Shown here piece after piece: positions 23,896-32,001 of a stretch of DNA of 64,000 bases. Under the pieces are notes generated by a model. That model did not search any database and was not told where the DNA came from. It worked only from the letters and a program-made list of their open reading frames with translations. Position numbers and translations under genes: made by a program. Every line of letters begins with the position of its first letter. Positions within the stretch are counted from its first letter, which is position 1. The stretch comes from Mangrovimonas sp. YM274 (lineage in GTDB: Bacteria > Bacteroidota > Bacteroidia > Flavobacteriales > Flavobacteriaceae). The stretch is taken from the NCBI RefSeq assembly GCF_030908385.1, contig NZ_CP133091.1, positions 2,156,128-2,220,127 on the forward strand, read 5' to 3'.

Positions 23896-24873
23896 CTATT
23901 TTTCCTTTGGTTCCAAATCTAAAAACTCCACTATTTTACGGTTGACCGTCTCTGCTTGATCGATAGATAAAAAATGGCCTGCATTCGGAATGATTTCAGC
24001 AGCAATATTAGAAATATTTTCTTTAGCAACCTCCAAACTCTTTTCATTATTTATTAAATCATCGTCACCAATTAATACCAAAACAGGCATGCCTAAAGTA
24101 TTGAGTTCGGTTTTGGAATAAGGTTTCATTTCGACCATAAATTTATTGATGGTATCCATTTGACTTCCCAAAAGATATTGATCTTTGTACTTTCTATCGA
24201 TCTTCTTCACATTTGCTGACATAGATTCCAAAACATCCTCTAAACGCTTTTGGTCTGGAGATAAGGCATAAATGATATTTTTCAACAAACCTGTACTTGG
24301 CGATATCCACTTAAAGGTTTGAGCAGGGCTCAACAATACCATTTTCTTTATCCTTGTATTATCATGTAGAGCTATTGCTACCGATAGCCAACCACCTCTT
24401 GAAGCTCCAATTATACTAAACTGATCAAGTTTTAACTTTTCAAATATTTCAAAATACCAAGACACCACAGCCTCAATATTTTCCACTTCTCCAACCAAAT
24501 CAGACTTTCCTGGTTCTATCAACAAATCAATAGCAAACACCCGATGTTTTCTAGACAAGGCCTTAGCATTGGGATACCAACTGGTGGAACTAGCATTCAT
24601 GCCATGCAATAAAATAATAGGCTCTCCATTTTCAGGACCACTTACAAGCACATGAGCCGTACCAAAAGTAGTAGGAATGTAAAGTTCCTCGTAGTCTGTT
24701 CCCCATAAACTTAACGTTTTATCATAAGCTTCAAAATAAGGACGCTGTACATCGCTTACATCCAACACATATGGCGGTATTTTTGCAAACTCATCGTAGT
24801 CATTTATACTGCTTCGGCATTGCATAAACAACAGCGCTACCAAGAGTCCCCAATAAAACGTTTTAACTTTCAT
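23896..24873 (-). CDS. Alpha/beta-hydrolase lipoprotein
   Basis: 325 residues from the ATG at 24873. MKVKTFYWGLLVALLFMQC-RSS is a lipoprotein signal. The fold is an alpha/beta hydrolase: HGMNASSTSW (oxyanion loop), GASRGGW with the nucleophile serine, the acid in GDDDL, and the catalytic His in NAGHFLS. It is probably a periplasmic or outer-membrane-facing esterase. The substrate is unknown. A TTG start 14 codons upstream is disfavoured because a -7 element at 24892-24899 would lie inside it. Confidence 0.85.
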   Translation of the reverse strand: MKVKTFYWGLLVALLFMQCRSSINDYDEFAKIPPYVLDVSDVQRPYFEAYDKTLSLWGTDYEELYIPTTFGTAHVLVSGPENGEPIILLHGMNASSTSWYPNAKALSRKHRVFAIDLLIEPGKSDLVGEVENIEAVVSWYFEIFEKLKLDQFSIIGASRGGWLSVAIALHDNTRIKKMVLLSPAQTFKWISPSTGLLKNIIYALSPDQKRLEDVLESMSANVKKIDRKYKDQYLLGSQMDTINKFMVEMKPYSKTELNTLGMPVLVLIGDDDLINNEKSLEVAKENISNIAAEIIPNAGHFLSIDQAETVNRKIVEFLDLEPKEK

Positions 24874-24891
24874 TATTTCAATTGTTATTCT

Positions 24892-24899
24892 CAAATCTA
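24892..24899 (-). promoter_or_regulatory. -7 element for the alpha/beta-hydrolase gene
   Basis: Minus-strand TAGATTTG fits TAnnTTTG, 18 bases before the ATG at 24873. Confidence 0.4.
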
Positions 24900-24949
24900 A
24901 ACATTTAAAATTCAATTATGGCGAAAATAAATCACGATCAGGCATACGG

Positions 24950-24978
24950 TTGCTTTTAAAACATAATACGTAACTTTG
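24950..24978 (+). promoter_or_regulatory. Promoter of mutS2
   Basis: TTG at 24950-24952, an 18-base spacer, then TAACTTTG at 24971-24978, a full match to the Bacteroidota TTG-N18-21-TAnnTTTG primary-sigma promoter. The leader to the ATG would be about 45 bases. Confidence 0.6.
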
Positions 24979-25031
24979 CATTCTTATAAAATTTAGATAG
25001 TTTCGTCTGCCCTTAATATTGCAGAAGCTCC

Positions 25032-27200
25032 ATGATAAGCATTCATAAAAAAACATTACAGGACATAGAGTTTAATGTTGTACTCTCTCAGGTATCTGAA
25101 CATTGCATTACAGAATTAGGTAAAGCTGACGCCTTACAAATTGTGCCGTCTCCAGATCGAGAAACCTTACTATTAGAATTAGGCTTTACAAACGAATACC
25201 TTTCATCTTTTTATAATGAAAATAGAATTCCAAATCATGGTTTCGACTCCATTGCAAAAGAATTAAAGTTTTTAAATTTAGAAGGCGCATTTTTGGATCC
25301 TTATGGTTTCAAAAAAATTGTGAATATCTCTGTAACCACAAACGAAATCTTGACCTTCCTGAAAAAGTTTGAAGAGTATTACCCGAGCCTTAGTAAAAAT
25401 GCAGCCTCTATTGAAATCACTAAAATCCTAATTGATAAAATAAATACAATTATTGATCGATTTGGTGACATTAAGGACAGTGCCAGTGACCAGCTTCACG
25501 CAATCAGACAAGCTATTAATTTGGTTAGGGGAAAGATAAACCAAAGTTTTGTTACCGCTCTAAACGCCTATTCCAGCCAAGATTACTTGGATGACATTAG
25601 AGAAAGCGTTATTGAAAACAAGCGTGTTTTAGCGGTTAAGGCTATGTACCGCAGAAAGGTTAAAGGCAGTATTTTAGGTACCAGCAAAACAGGAAGTATT
25701 ATCTACATCCAACCTGAGGCCACATTTCAACATGTTAGAGAACTTAACAATCTTGAGTTTGATGAAAAAGAGGAAATAGAACGCATTTTAAAATCGCTTA
25801 CAGAATTTACCAGACCCTTTGCCAATCTATTAAGCCAATACCAAACATTTCTTGTAAAAATGGACGTTGTGTATGCAAAAGCAAAATACGCCCAATCCAT
25901 GAACGCCGTTTTACCAGAAATTAACGATACAAAAGTCTACAATGTCAAAGATGCCTTTCACCCTTTATTACTGCTATCTAATAACAAAAAAGGCTTAAAA
26001 ACATTTCCGCAAAGTATTGAATTGAATCCAGAAAACAGGATTATTGTGATTTCTGGGCCAAATGCCGGGGGTAAAAGTATTACGCTTAAAACCATTGGTA
26101 TCCTTCAAGCAATGCTACAAAGCGGAATGCTTATTCCTGTACACGAGCGTAGCTCCGTTTGCCTGTTTGACAGAATACTAACGGATATTGGAGACAACCA
26201 ATCCATAGAAAACCATTTAAGCACTTACAGCTACCGCTTAAAACAAATGAATTACTTCCTCAAAAAATGCAACAAAAACACCTTGTTTTTGATTGATGAA
26301 TTTGGAACCGGAAGTGATCCAGAATTGGGAGGAGCATTAGCCGAAACCTTCTTGGAGGAATTCTACCACCGGGAAGCTTATGGTATCATAACTACCCACT
26401 ACTCCAACTTAAAAATATTGGCCAATGAATTGCCATACATGCAAAACGCCAATATGATGTTTGATGAAAGAAGTTTGGAACCCATGTTTAAACTGGTTTT
26501 AGGGCAAGCAGGTAGCTCCTTTACTTTTGAAGTAGCTCAAAAAAATGGCATTCCCTACAGTTTAATCAACAGAGCAAAGAAAAAAATTGAACGTGGCAAA
26601 GTAAGATTCGACCAAACTATAGCCAAACTTCAAAAAGAGCGGTCAAAGCTAGAAAAAACAGAACGATCCCTAAAAGTCAATGAACAGAAAAAGCTGAATG
26701 AAGCTGAAAGACTTGAGGAAATCAATACCAGAATTCAGAAAAAACTAGAAAGTTATCAAGAACTTTACGATAGCAACCAACGACTAATCTACTTGGGCCA
26801 AAAGGTAAACGAATTGTCTGAAGCCTATTTTGAAAACAAAAAGAAGCGTGTTCTTATGGACGAATTGTTTAAATTGGTTCAAATAGAAAACTCGAAGCGC
26901 AAAAAGGTTTCTGCCAAAAAGAAAAAGGCCATAAAAGCAAAAGAGCAAAAAGTTAATCAAGAGGTCGAAAAGAAGGTGGAAGAAATCCGACAAAAGAAAA
27001 AAGAAGAAAAACAAAAGGCTGCCAAACAACCAGCCAAGCCAAAAGTGATTTTAAAAGTTGGTGACCGTGTTAGAATGGAAGATGGTAAAGCTGTTGGCAG
27101 TATTGATAAGATCGAAAAAAACAAGGCTACCGTTAATTATGGCATTTTTACAACAAGTGTAAATATTGACCAGCTAGAACTTGTTCAAAGAAAAAAATGA
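25032..27200 (+). CDS. mutS2: MutS2-family ATPase lacking the Smr domain
   Basis: 722 residues. The MutS lever/clamp region spans residues ~1-320. The ATPase has Walker A SGPNAGGKS (about 341-349), an IDEFGTGSDPELGGALAE Walker B/ABC block and the THYSNLK switch. A Lys/Glu-rich coiled coil (about 510-670) and a short KOW-like barrel (GDRVRMEDGKAVGSI) end the protein. The Smr endonuclease domain found at the C-terminus of classical MutS2 is absent. MutS2 proteins act on recombination intermediates or collided ribosomes. Which applies here is unknown. The stop overlaps the DCC gene in an ATGA. Confidence 0.92.
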   Translation: MISIHKKTLQDIEFNVVLSQVSEHCITELGKADALQIVPSPDRETLLLELGFTNEYLSSFYNENRIPNHGFDSIAKELKFLNLEGAFLDPYGFKKIVNISVTTNEILTFLKKFEEYYPSLSKNAASIEITKILIDKINTIIDRFGDIKDSASDQLHAIRQAINLVRGKINQSFVTALNAYSSQDYLDDIRESVIENKRVLAVKAMYRRKVKGSILGTSKTGSIIYIQPEATFQHVRELNNLEFDEKEEIERILKSLTEFTRPFANLLSQYQTFLVKMDVVYAKAKYAQSMNAVLPEINDTKVYNVKDAFHPLLLLSNNKKGLKTFPQSIELNPENRIIVISGPNAGGKSITLKTIGILQAMLQSGMLIPVHERSSVCLFDRILTDIGDNQSIENHLSTYSYRLKQMNYFLKKCNKNTLFLIDEFGTGSDPELGGALAETFLEEFYHREAYGIITTHYSNLKILANELPYMQNANMMFDERSLEPMFKLVLGQAGSSFTFEVAQKNGIPYSLINRAKKKIERGKVRFDQTIAKLQKERSKLEKTERSLKVNEQKKLNEAERLEEINTRIQKKLESYQELYDSNQRLIYLGQKVNELSEAYFENKKKRVLMDELFKLVQIENSKRKKVSAKKKKAIKAKEQKVNQEVEKKVEEIRQKKKEEKQKAAKQPAKPKVILKVGDRVRMEDGKAVGSIDKIEKNKATVNYGIFTTSVNIDQLELVQRKK

Positions 27201-27613
27201 CAACACTGCCCAAAAATAAAGAATTGATTTTGTTTGATGGTGTCTGCAATTTATGCAATACCTCCATCCAATACGTGATTAAACATGATAAACAGAATCG
27301 GTTTATGTTTGCGGCCTTACAAAGCGATATTGGTAAATCCATAATAGAAAAACACGGTATTGACACCGCTAAAATAGACTCTATTTTACTGCACACTCCT
27401 AGTCAAAAAATATATTACAAATCTACAGCTGCTCTTAAAATTGCTTCAAAGCTGGGCTTTCCAACAACCCTATTGGCTGTCTTTTTAATTGTTCCTTCCT
27501 TTATAAGAAATTGGGTTTACGATATCATAGCTAAAAACCGCTACAAATGGTTTGGCAAACAAGACTCCTGCATGATTCCTACACCAGAACTCACTTCAAA
27601 GTTTCTCAGTTAG
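27197..27613 (+). CDS. DCC1-family thiol-disulfide-like protein (DUF393)
   Basis: 138 residues. LILFDGVCNLCN (residues 11-21) is the D.VC.LC motif that names the DCC family, with a thioredoxin-like CxxC. A hydrophobic stretch near residue 95 may touch the membrane. The redox role is predicted only from the CxxC. It starts inside the mutS2 stop (ATGA overlap), so they share an mRNA. Confidence 0.88.
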   Translation: MTTLPKNKELILFDGVCNLCNTSIQYVIKHDKQNRFMFAALQSDIGKSIIEKHGIDTAKIDSILLHTPSQKIYYKSTAALKIASKLGFPTTLLAVFLIVPSFIRNWVYDIIAKNRYKWFGKQDSCMIPTPELTSKFLS

Positions 27614-27696
27614 AAAATAACGAGGTTAATAAAATTCGGACATTAAGCCTTTACACACCTGATTATTAAAATTTTATTGTAATTTTAATACACCGT

Positions 27697-27710
27697 GTAA
27701 TTTGAATTAC
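27697..27710. promoter_or_regulatory. Palindrome upstream of the DUF4136-like gene
   Basis: GTAATT-TG-AATTAC is a perfect six-base inverted repeat, 45 bases before the next ATG. It could be an operator for a small dimeric regulator; this is a pattern only. Confidence 0.3.
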
Positions 27711-27754
27711 GGCGAAACCTAAACCACATTATTAATCCATTATTTTAGTCTCTT

Positions 27755-28426
27755 ATGAAAAATACCTTAAAAATTTCTTACGTATTAATGCTGTTAATTG
27801 TAGTTACAAGTTGCTCCAGCAGTATCAAAGTATTGGATTCTTGGAAATCTGACAGCGTAACACAAATTAAGGACAACAATATTTTGGTTATTGCCAGAAC
27901 AGCCAACAATCAGGCGCGTATAGCTTTTGAACGTGATATCGCAGATAAATTAATTAGTAATGGCACAAAGGCCACCCCAAGCTATTCCGTACTGCCCACC
28001 TCCTTTAAAGTGGAAGAAAAGCACACGGAAGAGGAACTTGAAAATTTTAAAAATTTCCTGAAAAATGAAGGCTACAATGGGGTTGTTTTAACAGTTATTA
28101 AAGACTTTCAAGAGTCCTCAAAAACCTATACCGATGGCGGCTACTATGCGGGCGCTGCTTACCCAAATTACTACCCAGGGTATTACGGAGGTTTTTACGG
28201 CTACTACATGCACCCTATGTCTTACTCCACCTATGGCAGCTATGTCCCAATGACTTCGACTACAGTTACTCAAAAAACATTCATTTTGGAAACCGTTGCC
28301 TATGATTTAGATCAACCAGATGGCAAACAATTGGTAGCTGTAGTAACCACCAAAATAGAAGATCCCCAAAGCGTCACTAAGAACGCCGAACAGTACACGG
28401 AAGAAATAGCCAAAGCACTTAAATAA
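27755..28426 (+). CDS. DUF4136-like lipoprotein
   Basis: 223 residues. The lipobox is VTSC-SSS after a hydrophobic signal. The body has the DUF4136-type pattern (VLDSWKSD, LVIARTANNQARIAFERDIADKL) and a Tyr/Gly-rich loop (residues ~128-160), then VTQKTFILETVAYDL. It is probably an outer-membrane lipoprotein of unknown role. A terminator follows 28 bases after the stop. Confidence 0.75.
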   Translation: MKNTLKISYVLMLLIVVTSCSSSIKVLDSWKSDSVTQIKDNNILVIARTANNQARIAFERDIADKLISNGTKATPSYSVLPTSFKVEEKHTEEELENFKNFLKNEGYNGVVLTVIKDFQESSKTYTDGGYYAGAAYPNYYPGYYGGFYGYYMHPMSYSTYGSYVPMTSTTVTQKTFILETVAYDLDQPDGKQLVAVVTTKIEDPQSVTKNAEQYTEEIAKALK

Positions 28427-28454
28427 AGTAGAGGTTATAGTCACTCCAATTAAT

Positions 28455-28488
28455 AAAAAAGGTCTTGATGTTTATCAAGACCTTTTTT
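28455..28488. terminator. Rho-independent terminator
   Basis: A perfect stem (AAAAAAGGTCTTGAT / ATCAAGACCTTTTTT) with loop GTTT, running into TTTTTT. Confidence 0.92.
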
Positions 28489-28795
28489 AACAATTAACAA
28501 CTAATTAAAAACTAATTTAACTCTATAAATTACTTTATAAATAATGCTTAAAACCAACCTCTTGAGAAATAAGGCATTACTTTTTAACCATTTTAAAATT
28601 ACACAATCATCCTCTTTTTGGTTAAAAATATCGTTTAGTGGCAAAAAAAATTGTTTAACACATTAAAACTGCAAATATCCTCTATGAATAACCATTTATA
28701 GTTCTTTAGTAAAGGTATTTGCCTAACCAAGAACATCATTTCACAGCTCCAAACACCTCCTTAACTCATTTACCTTTTCCCACATTCCCCATCCG
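28489..28795. other. Intergenic stretch without a recognised gene
   Basis: About 300 AT-rich bases between a terminator and the MuiA-like gene. I see no ORF with coding character, no tRNA and no exact TAnnTTTG element. Confidence 0.5.
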
Positions 28796-28829
28796 TGATA
28801 GTTTTATAATACTTTAAAAACCACTATCA
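28796..28829 (+). promoter_or_regulatory. Hairpin reaching the start codon of the MuiA/plug gene
   Basis: TGATAGT at 28796-28802 pairs with ACTATCA at 28823-28829, whose last base is the A of the ATG. A partial TTT/AAA inner stem extends it. It could limit ribosome access. No ligand motif is recognised. Confidence 0.35.
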
Positions 28830-30979
28830 TGAAAACATATCTTATACTTTGCCTGTTCTTATCTTCTATTTGCTTTGCAAACACAAACGAAACAGAGTCT
28901 TCATTAAAGGAAGTCACCGTCTACCTTGATGGTGCCCAAATAACCAGAACTGCCACTATACAATTGCCTGTTGGCACTTCGGAATATACCTTTCACAAAC
29001 TGTCTCCTTATATTCAAGAAAGTAGCATTCAAGTCTCAGGCTTGCAAAATGCTTCTATTCTCTCAATCAACTATGGTATTAACTACCTTTCCAAACAGCC
29101 AAAAACCAAAGAGATAGAAACCCTTCAAGAACAAATTAAATCCATCAATGACCAAATTCAATTTGAAGATGATTTAATTGCTGGGTATAAAGAAGAATTG
29201 TCCATCATTCAACAAAATCGCCACTTGGGCAGCGACACGCAAGTGGTTTCTTTGGAAAAACTAAAGCAATTTGCCGCCTATTACAGGCAGCGAATTACCG
29301 AAGTGAATACATTGATCTATGAATCCTACAAAAAGAAAAGAGATTACGAAGACGAAATCAATGACATTAGAAAACAACTCCAAGAATACAATGTTGAAGA
29401 AAAAGTTCAGACTGGGGAAATCAAAGTGAAATTCAACACCGCTAAACCAACCTCCCTTAATATTACCTTGAAATACAATGTCAGCAATGCAGGATGGTTC
29501 CCTACTTACGATTTAAAAGCGAACAGTATCAATACTCCCATCGACATGCAATATAAAGCACATGTATACCAAAACACGGGTGTAGATTGGAACGATATAA
29601 AAGTGACGCTTTCCACAAGTGACCCCAACACCAACAACGAAAAACCAGATCTAGATCCTAAGTACCTAAACTTTATTTCCAGAAACAGTCATTACGAAAG
29701 AACACGGGCCACAAAAAGCTATAATTACAAATACAACCCAATGGTACAAACTGTATCTGGTATTGTAACTTCAGCTGCTGATGGATTACCTCTACCAGGC
29801 GTAAATGTTGTAGAAAAAGGAACCAACAATGGTGTCCAAACCGATTTTGATGGTAAATATACCCTGCGAACCACTGGAGGCAAAGAGCTTGTATATTCCT
29901 TTGTGAGTATGATGATAGAAGAACTCCCGATTCATTCCAGCATTATGAATGTAGCCTTGAAAGAAGATGTTGCAGCCCTTGAGGAAGTCGTGGTGGTTGG
30001 TTATGGAGTTCAGCCAAAATCTGATAATACTCCTGGTTATCAAAACAAAGTACAGGCCATGATGGATGCCGAAAATTTTGATGATGCTGCATACACGGGA
30101 GCAGTTAGTACCCTAGAAGGCAAAGTTGCCGGCCTAAATGTAAACATCAGAGGTATTAATTCAATCTCAAATTATAGTGAACCGTTATATGTACTTGACG
30201 GAGTCCCTGTCTCCAAAAAGGAATTTGAAAATATTTCACCAAATAGTATTGGTTCTGTTGAAATCTTAAAGGGCAATGAGGCTTCAGGACTCTATGGAAG
30301 CAGAGCTTCAGATGGTGTCATTTTGATTTCAACAAAAAACCTTACCGCTACAGGAGAAGTCATTGAAGAAGGCGTTACCAACAAACGTTTCGAAATACAA
30401 AAGGCCTACAGCATGCCTTCCAACGGAGACATCACAGTAATTGAAATTGATAAATTCTCGATTCCTGCAAGCTATTCCTATTATGCGGCACCTATTTTAA
30501 ACGAAAATGTTTTTCTAACCGCCAAAATTGGGAATTGGGAACAGTACAACTTACTGCCCGCCGAAGCGAATATCTATTTTGAAGGCAGTTACTCAGGGAA
30601 AACCAATATCAACCCACAAACTACTACAGATACCTTAACCGTATCCCTGGGGGTTGATCCTAACGTGGTGGTGAAACGAAATCAAGTGAATGATTTTAAA
30701 AAGACTAATTTTATAGGGAACAATAGAATTATCAATAAAATGTATGAATTGGAACTAAAAAACAACAAACAGACGCCTATCGATATTGTAATTATGGACC
30801 GTATTCCAATCAGTCAAAACAAGGACATTAAAGTTGAGGACATCGAAACCGGAACCTCTCAGTACAATGATGACAAAGGATTGATGGAATGGAAAACGGT
30901 TCTTTCCCCTGGCGCTTCAGATACTTTCAAATTTTCATACTCGGTAAAATATCCTAAGTACAGGCAAGTCAACCTATAA
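28829..30979 (+). CDS. MuiA/DUF4139 protein with inserted SusC-type CarboxypepD_reg and TonB plug
   Basis: 716 residues. The signal peptide MKTYLILCLFLSSICFA is followed by a DUF4140 domain (~25-115), a coiled coil (~95-190) and the first half of DUF4139 (~195-280, NVSNAGWFPTYDLKA). Residues ~310-380 are a carboxypeptidase-regulatory-like repeat (SGIVTSAADGLPLPGVNVVEKGT). EEVVVVGYG (385-393) is a TonB-box-like SusC segment, and ~420-506 is a plug domain (VAGLNVNIRG, YVLDGVPVS, GLYGSRASDGVILISTKN). DUF4139 resumes (~515-716, AKIGNWEQYNLLPAEANIYF). There is no beta-barrel. The normal MuiA role is unknown. The insert suggests docking to TonB-type or SusD-like partners in the periplasm; that is inference. 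Confidence 0.9.
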   Translation: MKTYLILCLFLSSICFANTNETESSLKEVTVYLDGAQITRTATIQLPVGTSEYTFHKLSPYIQESSIQVSGLQNASILSINYGINYLSKQPKTKEIETLQEQIKSINDQIQFEDDLIAGYKEELSIIQQNRHLGSDTQVVSLEKLKQFAAYYRQRITEVNTLIYESYKKKRDYEDEINDIRKQLQEYNVEEKVQTGEIKVKFNTAKPTSLNITLKYNVSNAGWFPTYDLKANSINTPIDMQYKAHVYQNTGVDWNDIKVTLSTSDPNTNNEKPDLDPKYLNFISRNSHYERTRATKSYNYKYNPMVQTVSGIVTSAADGLPLPGVNVVEKGTNNGVQTDFDGKYTLRTTGGKELVYSFVSMMIEELPIHSSIMNVALKEDVAALEEVVVVGYGVQPKSDNTPGYQNKVQAMMDAENFDDAAYTGAVSTLEGKVAGLNVNIRGINSISNYSEPLYVLDGVPVSKKEFENISPNSIGSVEILKGNEASGLYGSRASDGVILISTKNLTATGEVIEEGVTNKRFEIQKAYSMPSNGDITVIEIDKFSIPASYSYYAAPILNENVFLTAKIGNWEQYNLLPAEANIYFEGSYSGKTNINPQTTTDTLTVSLGVDPNVVVKRNQVNDFKKTNFIGNNRIINKMYELELKNNKQTPIDIVIMDRIPISQNKDIKVEDIETGTSQYNDDKGLMEWKTVLSPGASDTFKFSYSVKYPKYRQVNL

Positions 30980-30988
30980 AGGCCCCCA

Positions 30989-31125
30989 AAATCCCAGCAC
31001 GATTACATCAACTTAAGCCTGTCTTCCGTTAGGCAGGAGCCTCTTAAGTTCCCAAGTGAGACATGTCTAATCTCCCTTGGGTAGCAAAAAAAATGCTAGA
31101 AGCCTCGTGTTGGGATTTCTTTTTT
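30989..31125 (+). ncRNA. Multi-stem structured RNA-like element ending in a T-run
   Basis: A 14-base-pair outer stem (30989-31002 with 31105-31118, one G-T wobble) is followed by C then six Ts, like a terminator. Its ~100-base interior folds into three more hairpins: AACTTAAG/CTTAAGTT (31010-31017/31043-31050) capped by CCTGTCT/AGGCAGG, CCCAAG/CTTGGG (31051-31056/31076-31081) with GAGA/TCTC inside, and TAGCA/TGCTA (31082-31086/31094-31098). It begins 9 bases after the MuiA/plug stop. It may be an elaborate terminator, a stable 3' RNA or a palindromic repeat unit. Confidence 0.6.
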
Positions 31126-31159
31126 ATCAAAATTCAGACTGGATTTTGAAAGCTGGAAA

Positions 31160-31993
31160 TTAAGCTTCCGTTAACGAACCCCATTCCGTCCAAGAGCCAT
31201 CATATACCGAAATATTATCATATCCAGACAGTTCCGCGCCCAAAGCCAAAATACAGGCCGTAATGCCTGATCCACAGGAAAACGTAATGCCATCTTCAGG
31301 TTTAGCTAAAGTAGAAAATAGATTTTTCAAGGATTCTACATCTTTAAAAACTCCATTTTCTAGCAAGTCTGTATATGGTAAATTCACAGAATTAGGAATA
31401 GAACCACTTCGTAAACCTGCTCTTGGCTCCACTTCCAAGCCTTTGAATCTACTTTCCGAACGGGCATCAATGATTGTTTGAGTACCTTCTCTGGATTCCT
31501 TCAACATATCCTGAAAAAACTTCATGTATCTTGGATGGTAACTTCCTGTAAAATTCCCTTTAACGCCCGTATAAGCTTCCTTAGGCTCCACTACAAAACC
31601 TGACTTAATCCATTCGGGAAGTCCCCCGTTCAACACGGCTACATTATCATAACCAAAAGCTTTAAAAAGCCACCATGCCCTTGCACTTGAATAGATCCCT
31701 TGATCGTCATAGACCACAATAGCACTATCGCTGTTGATTCCCAAGCTTTGGGCTTCCAAAACAAACTGTGCTTCGGAAGGAAAGGTATTTGGAAATTCCC
31801 CATATACATCACTGAATTTCTGTTTCAAATCAAAAAATCGCGCTTGAGGAATTTGCACTCCTGATTCCGCTAAAGAATCGGCTGCCACAGCCTTTGGAAT
31901 GGTTGCGTCCAAAACTACCAAATTAGGCGCTTCCAAATGCGCATTTAGCCATTCAGCCGACACCAAAGGGCTCGGTATTATAATAGGTTTCAT
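31160..31993 (-). CDS. Sulfurtransferase, mercaptopyruvate/thiosulfate type (two rhodanese domains)
   Basis: 277 residues from the ATG at 31993. There are two rhodanese domains (~1-135 and ~150-275). Only the second has the catalytic cysteine, Cys240 in CGSGITA, the loop type of 3-mercaptopyruvate sulfurtransferases rather than the CRKGVT of rhodanese. GLPEWIKSG and DARSESRFKG are family blocks. It moves sulfur from mercaptopyruvate to thiols or cyanide. The frame is open a further 141 bases into the symporter gene, but that piece is not rhodanese-like. It is the last gene of a symporter-sulfurtransferase pair, 8 bases apart. Confidence 0.92.
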   Translation of the reverse strand: MKPIIIPSPLVSAEWLNAHLEAPNLVVLDATIPKAVAADSLAESGVQIPQARFFDLKQKFSDVYGEFPNTFPSEAQFVLEAQSLGINSDSAIVVYDDQGIYSSARAWWLFKAFGYDNVAVLNGGLPEWIKSGFVVEPKEAYTGVKGNFTGSYHPRYMKFFQDMLKESREGTQTIIDARSESRFKGLEVEPRAGLRSGSIPNSVNLPYTDLLENGVFKDVESLKNLFSTLAKPEDGITFSCGSGITACILALGAELSGYDNISVYDGSWTEWGSLTEA

Positions 31994-32001
31994 AATTACA
32001 A

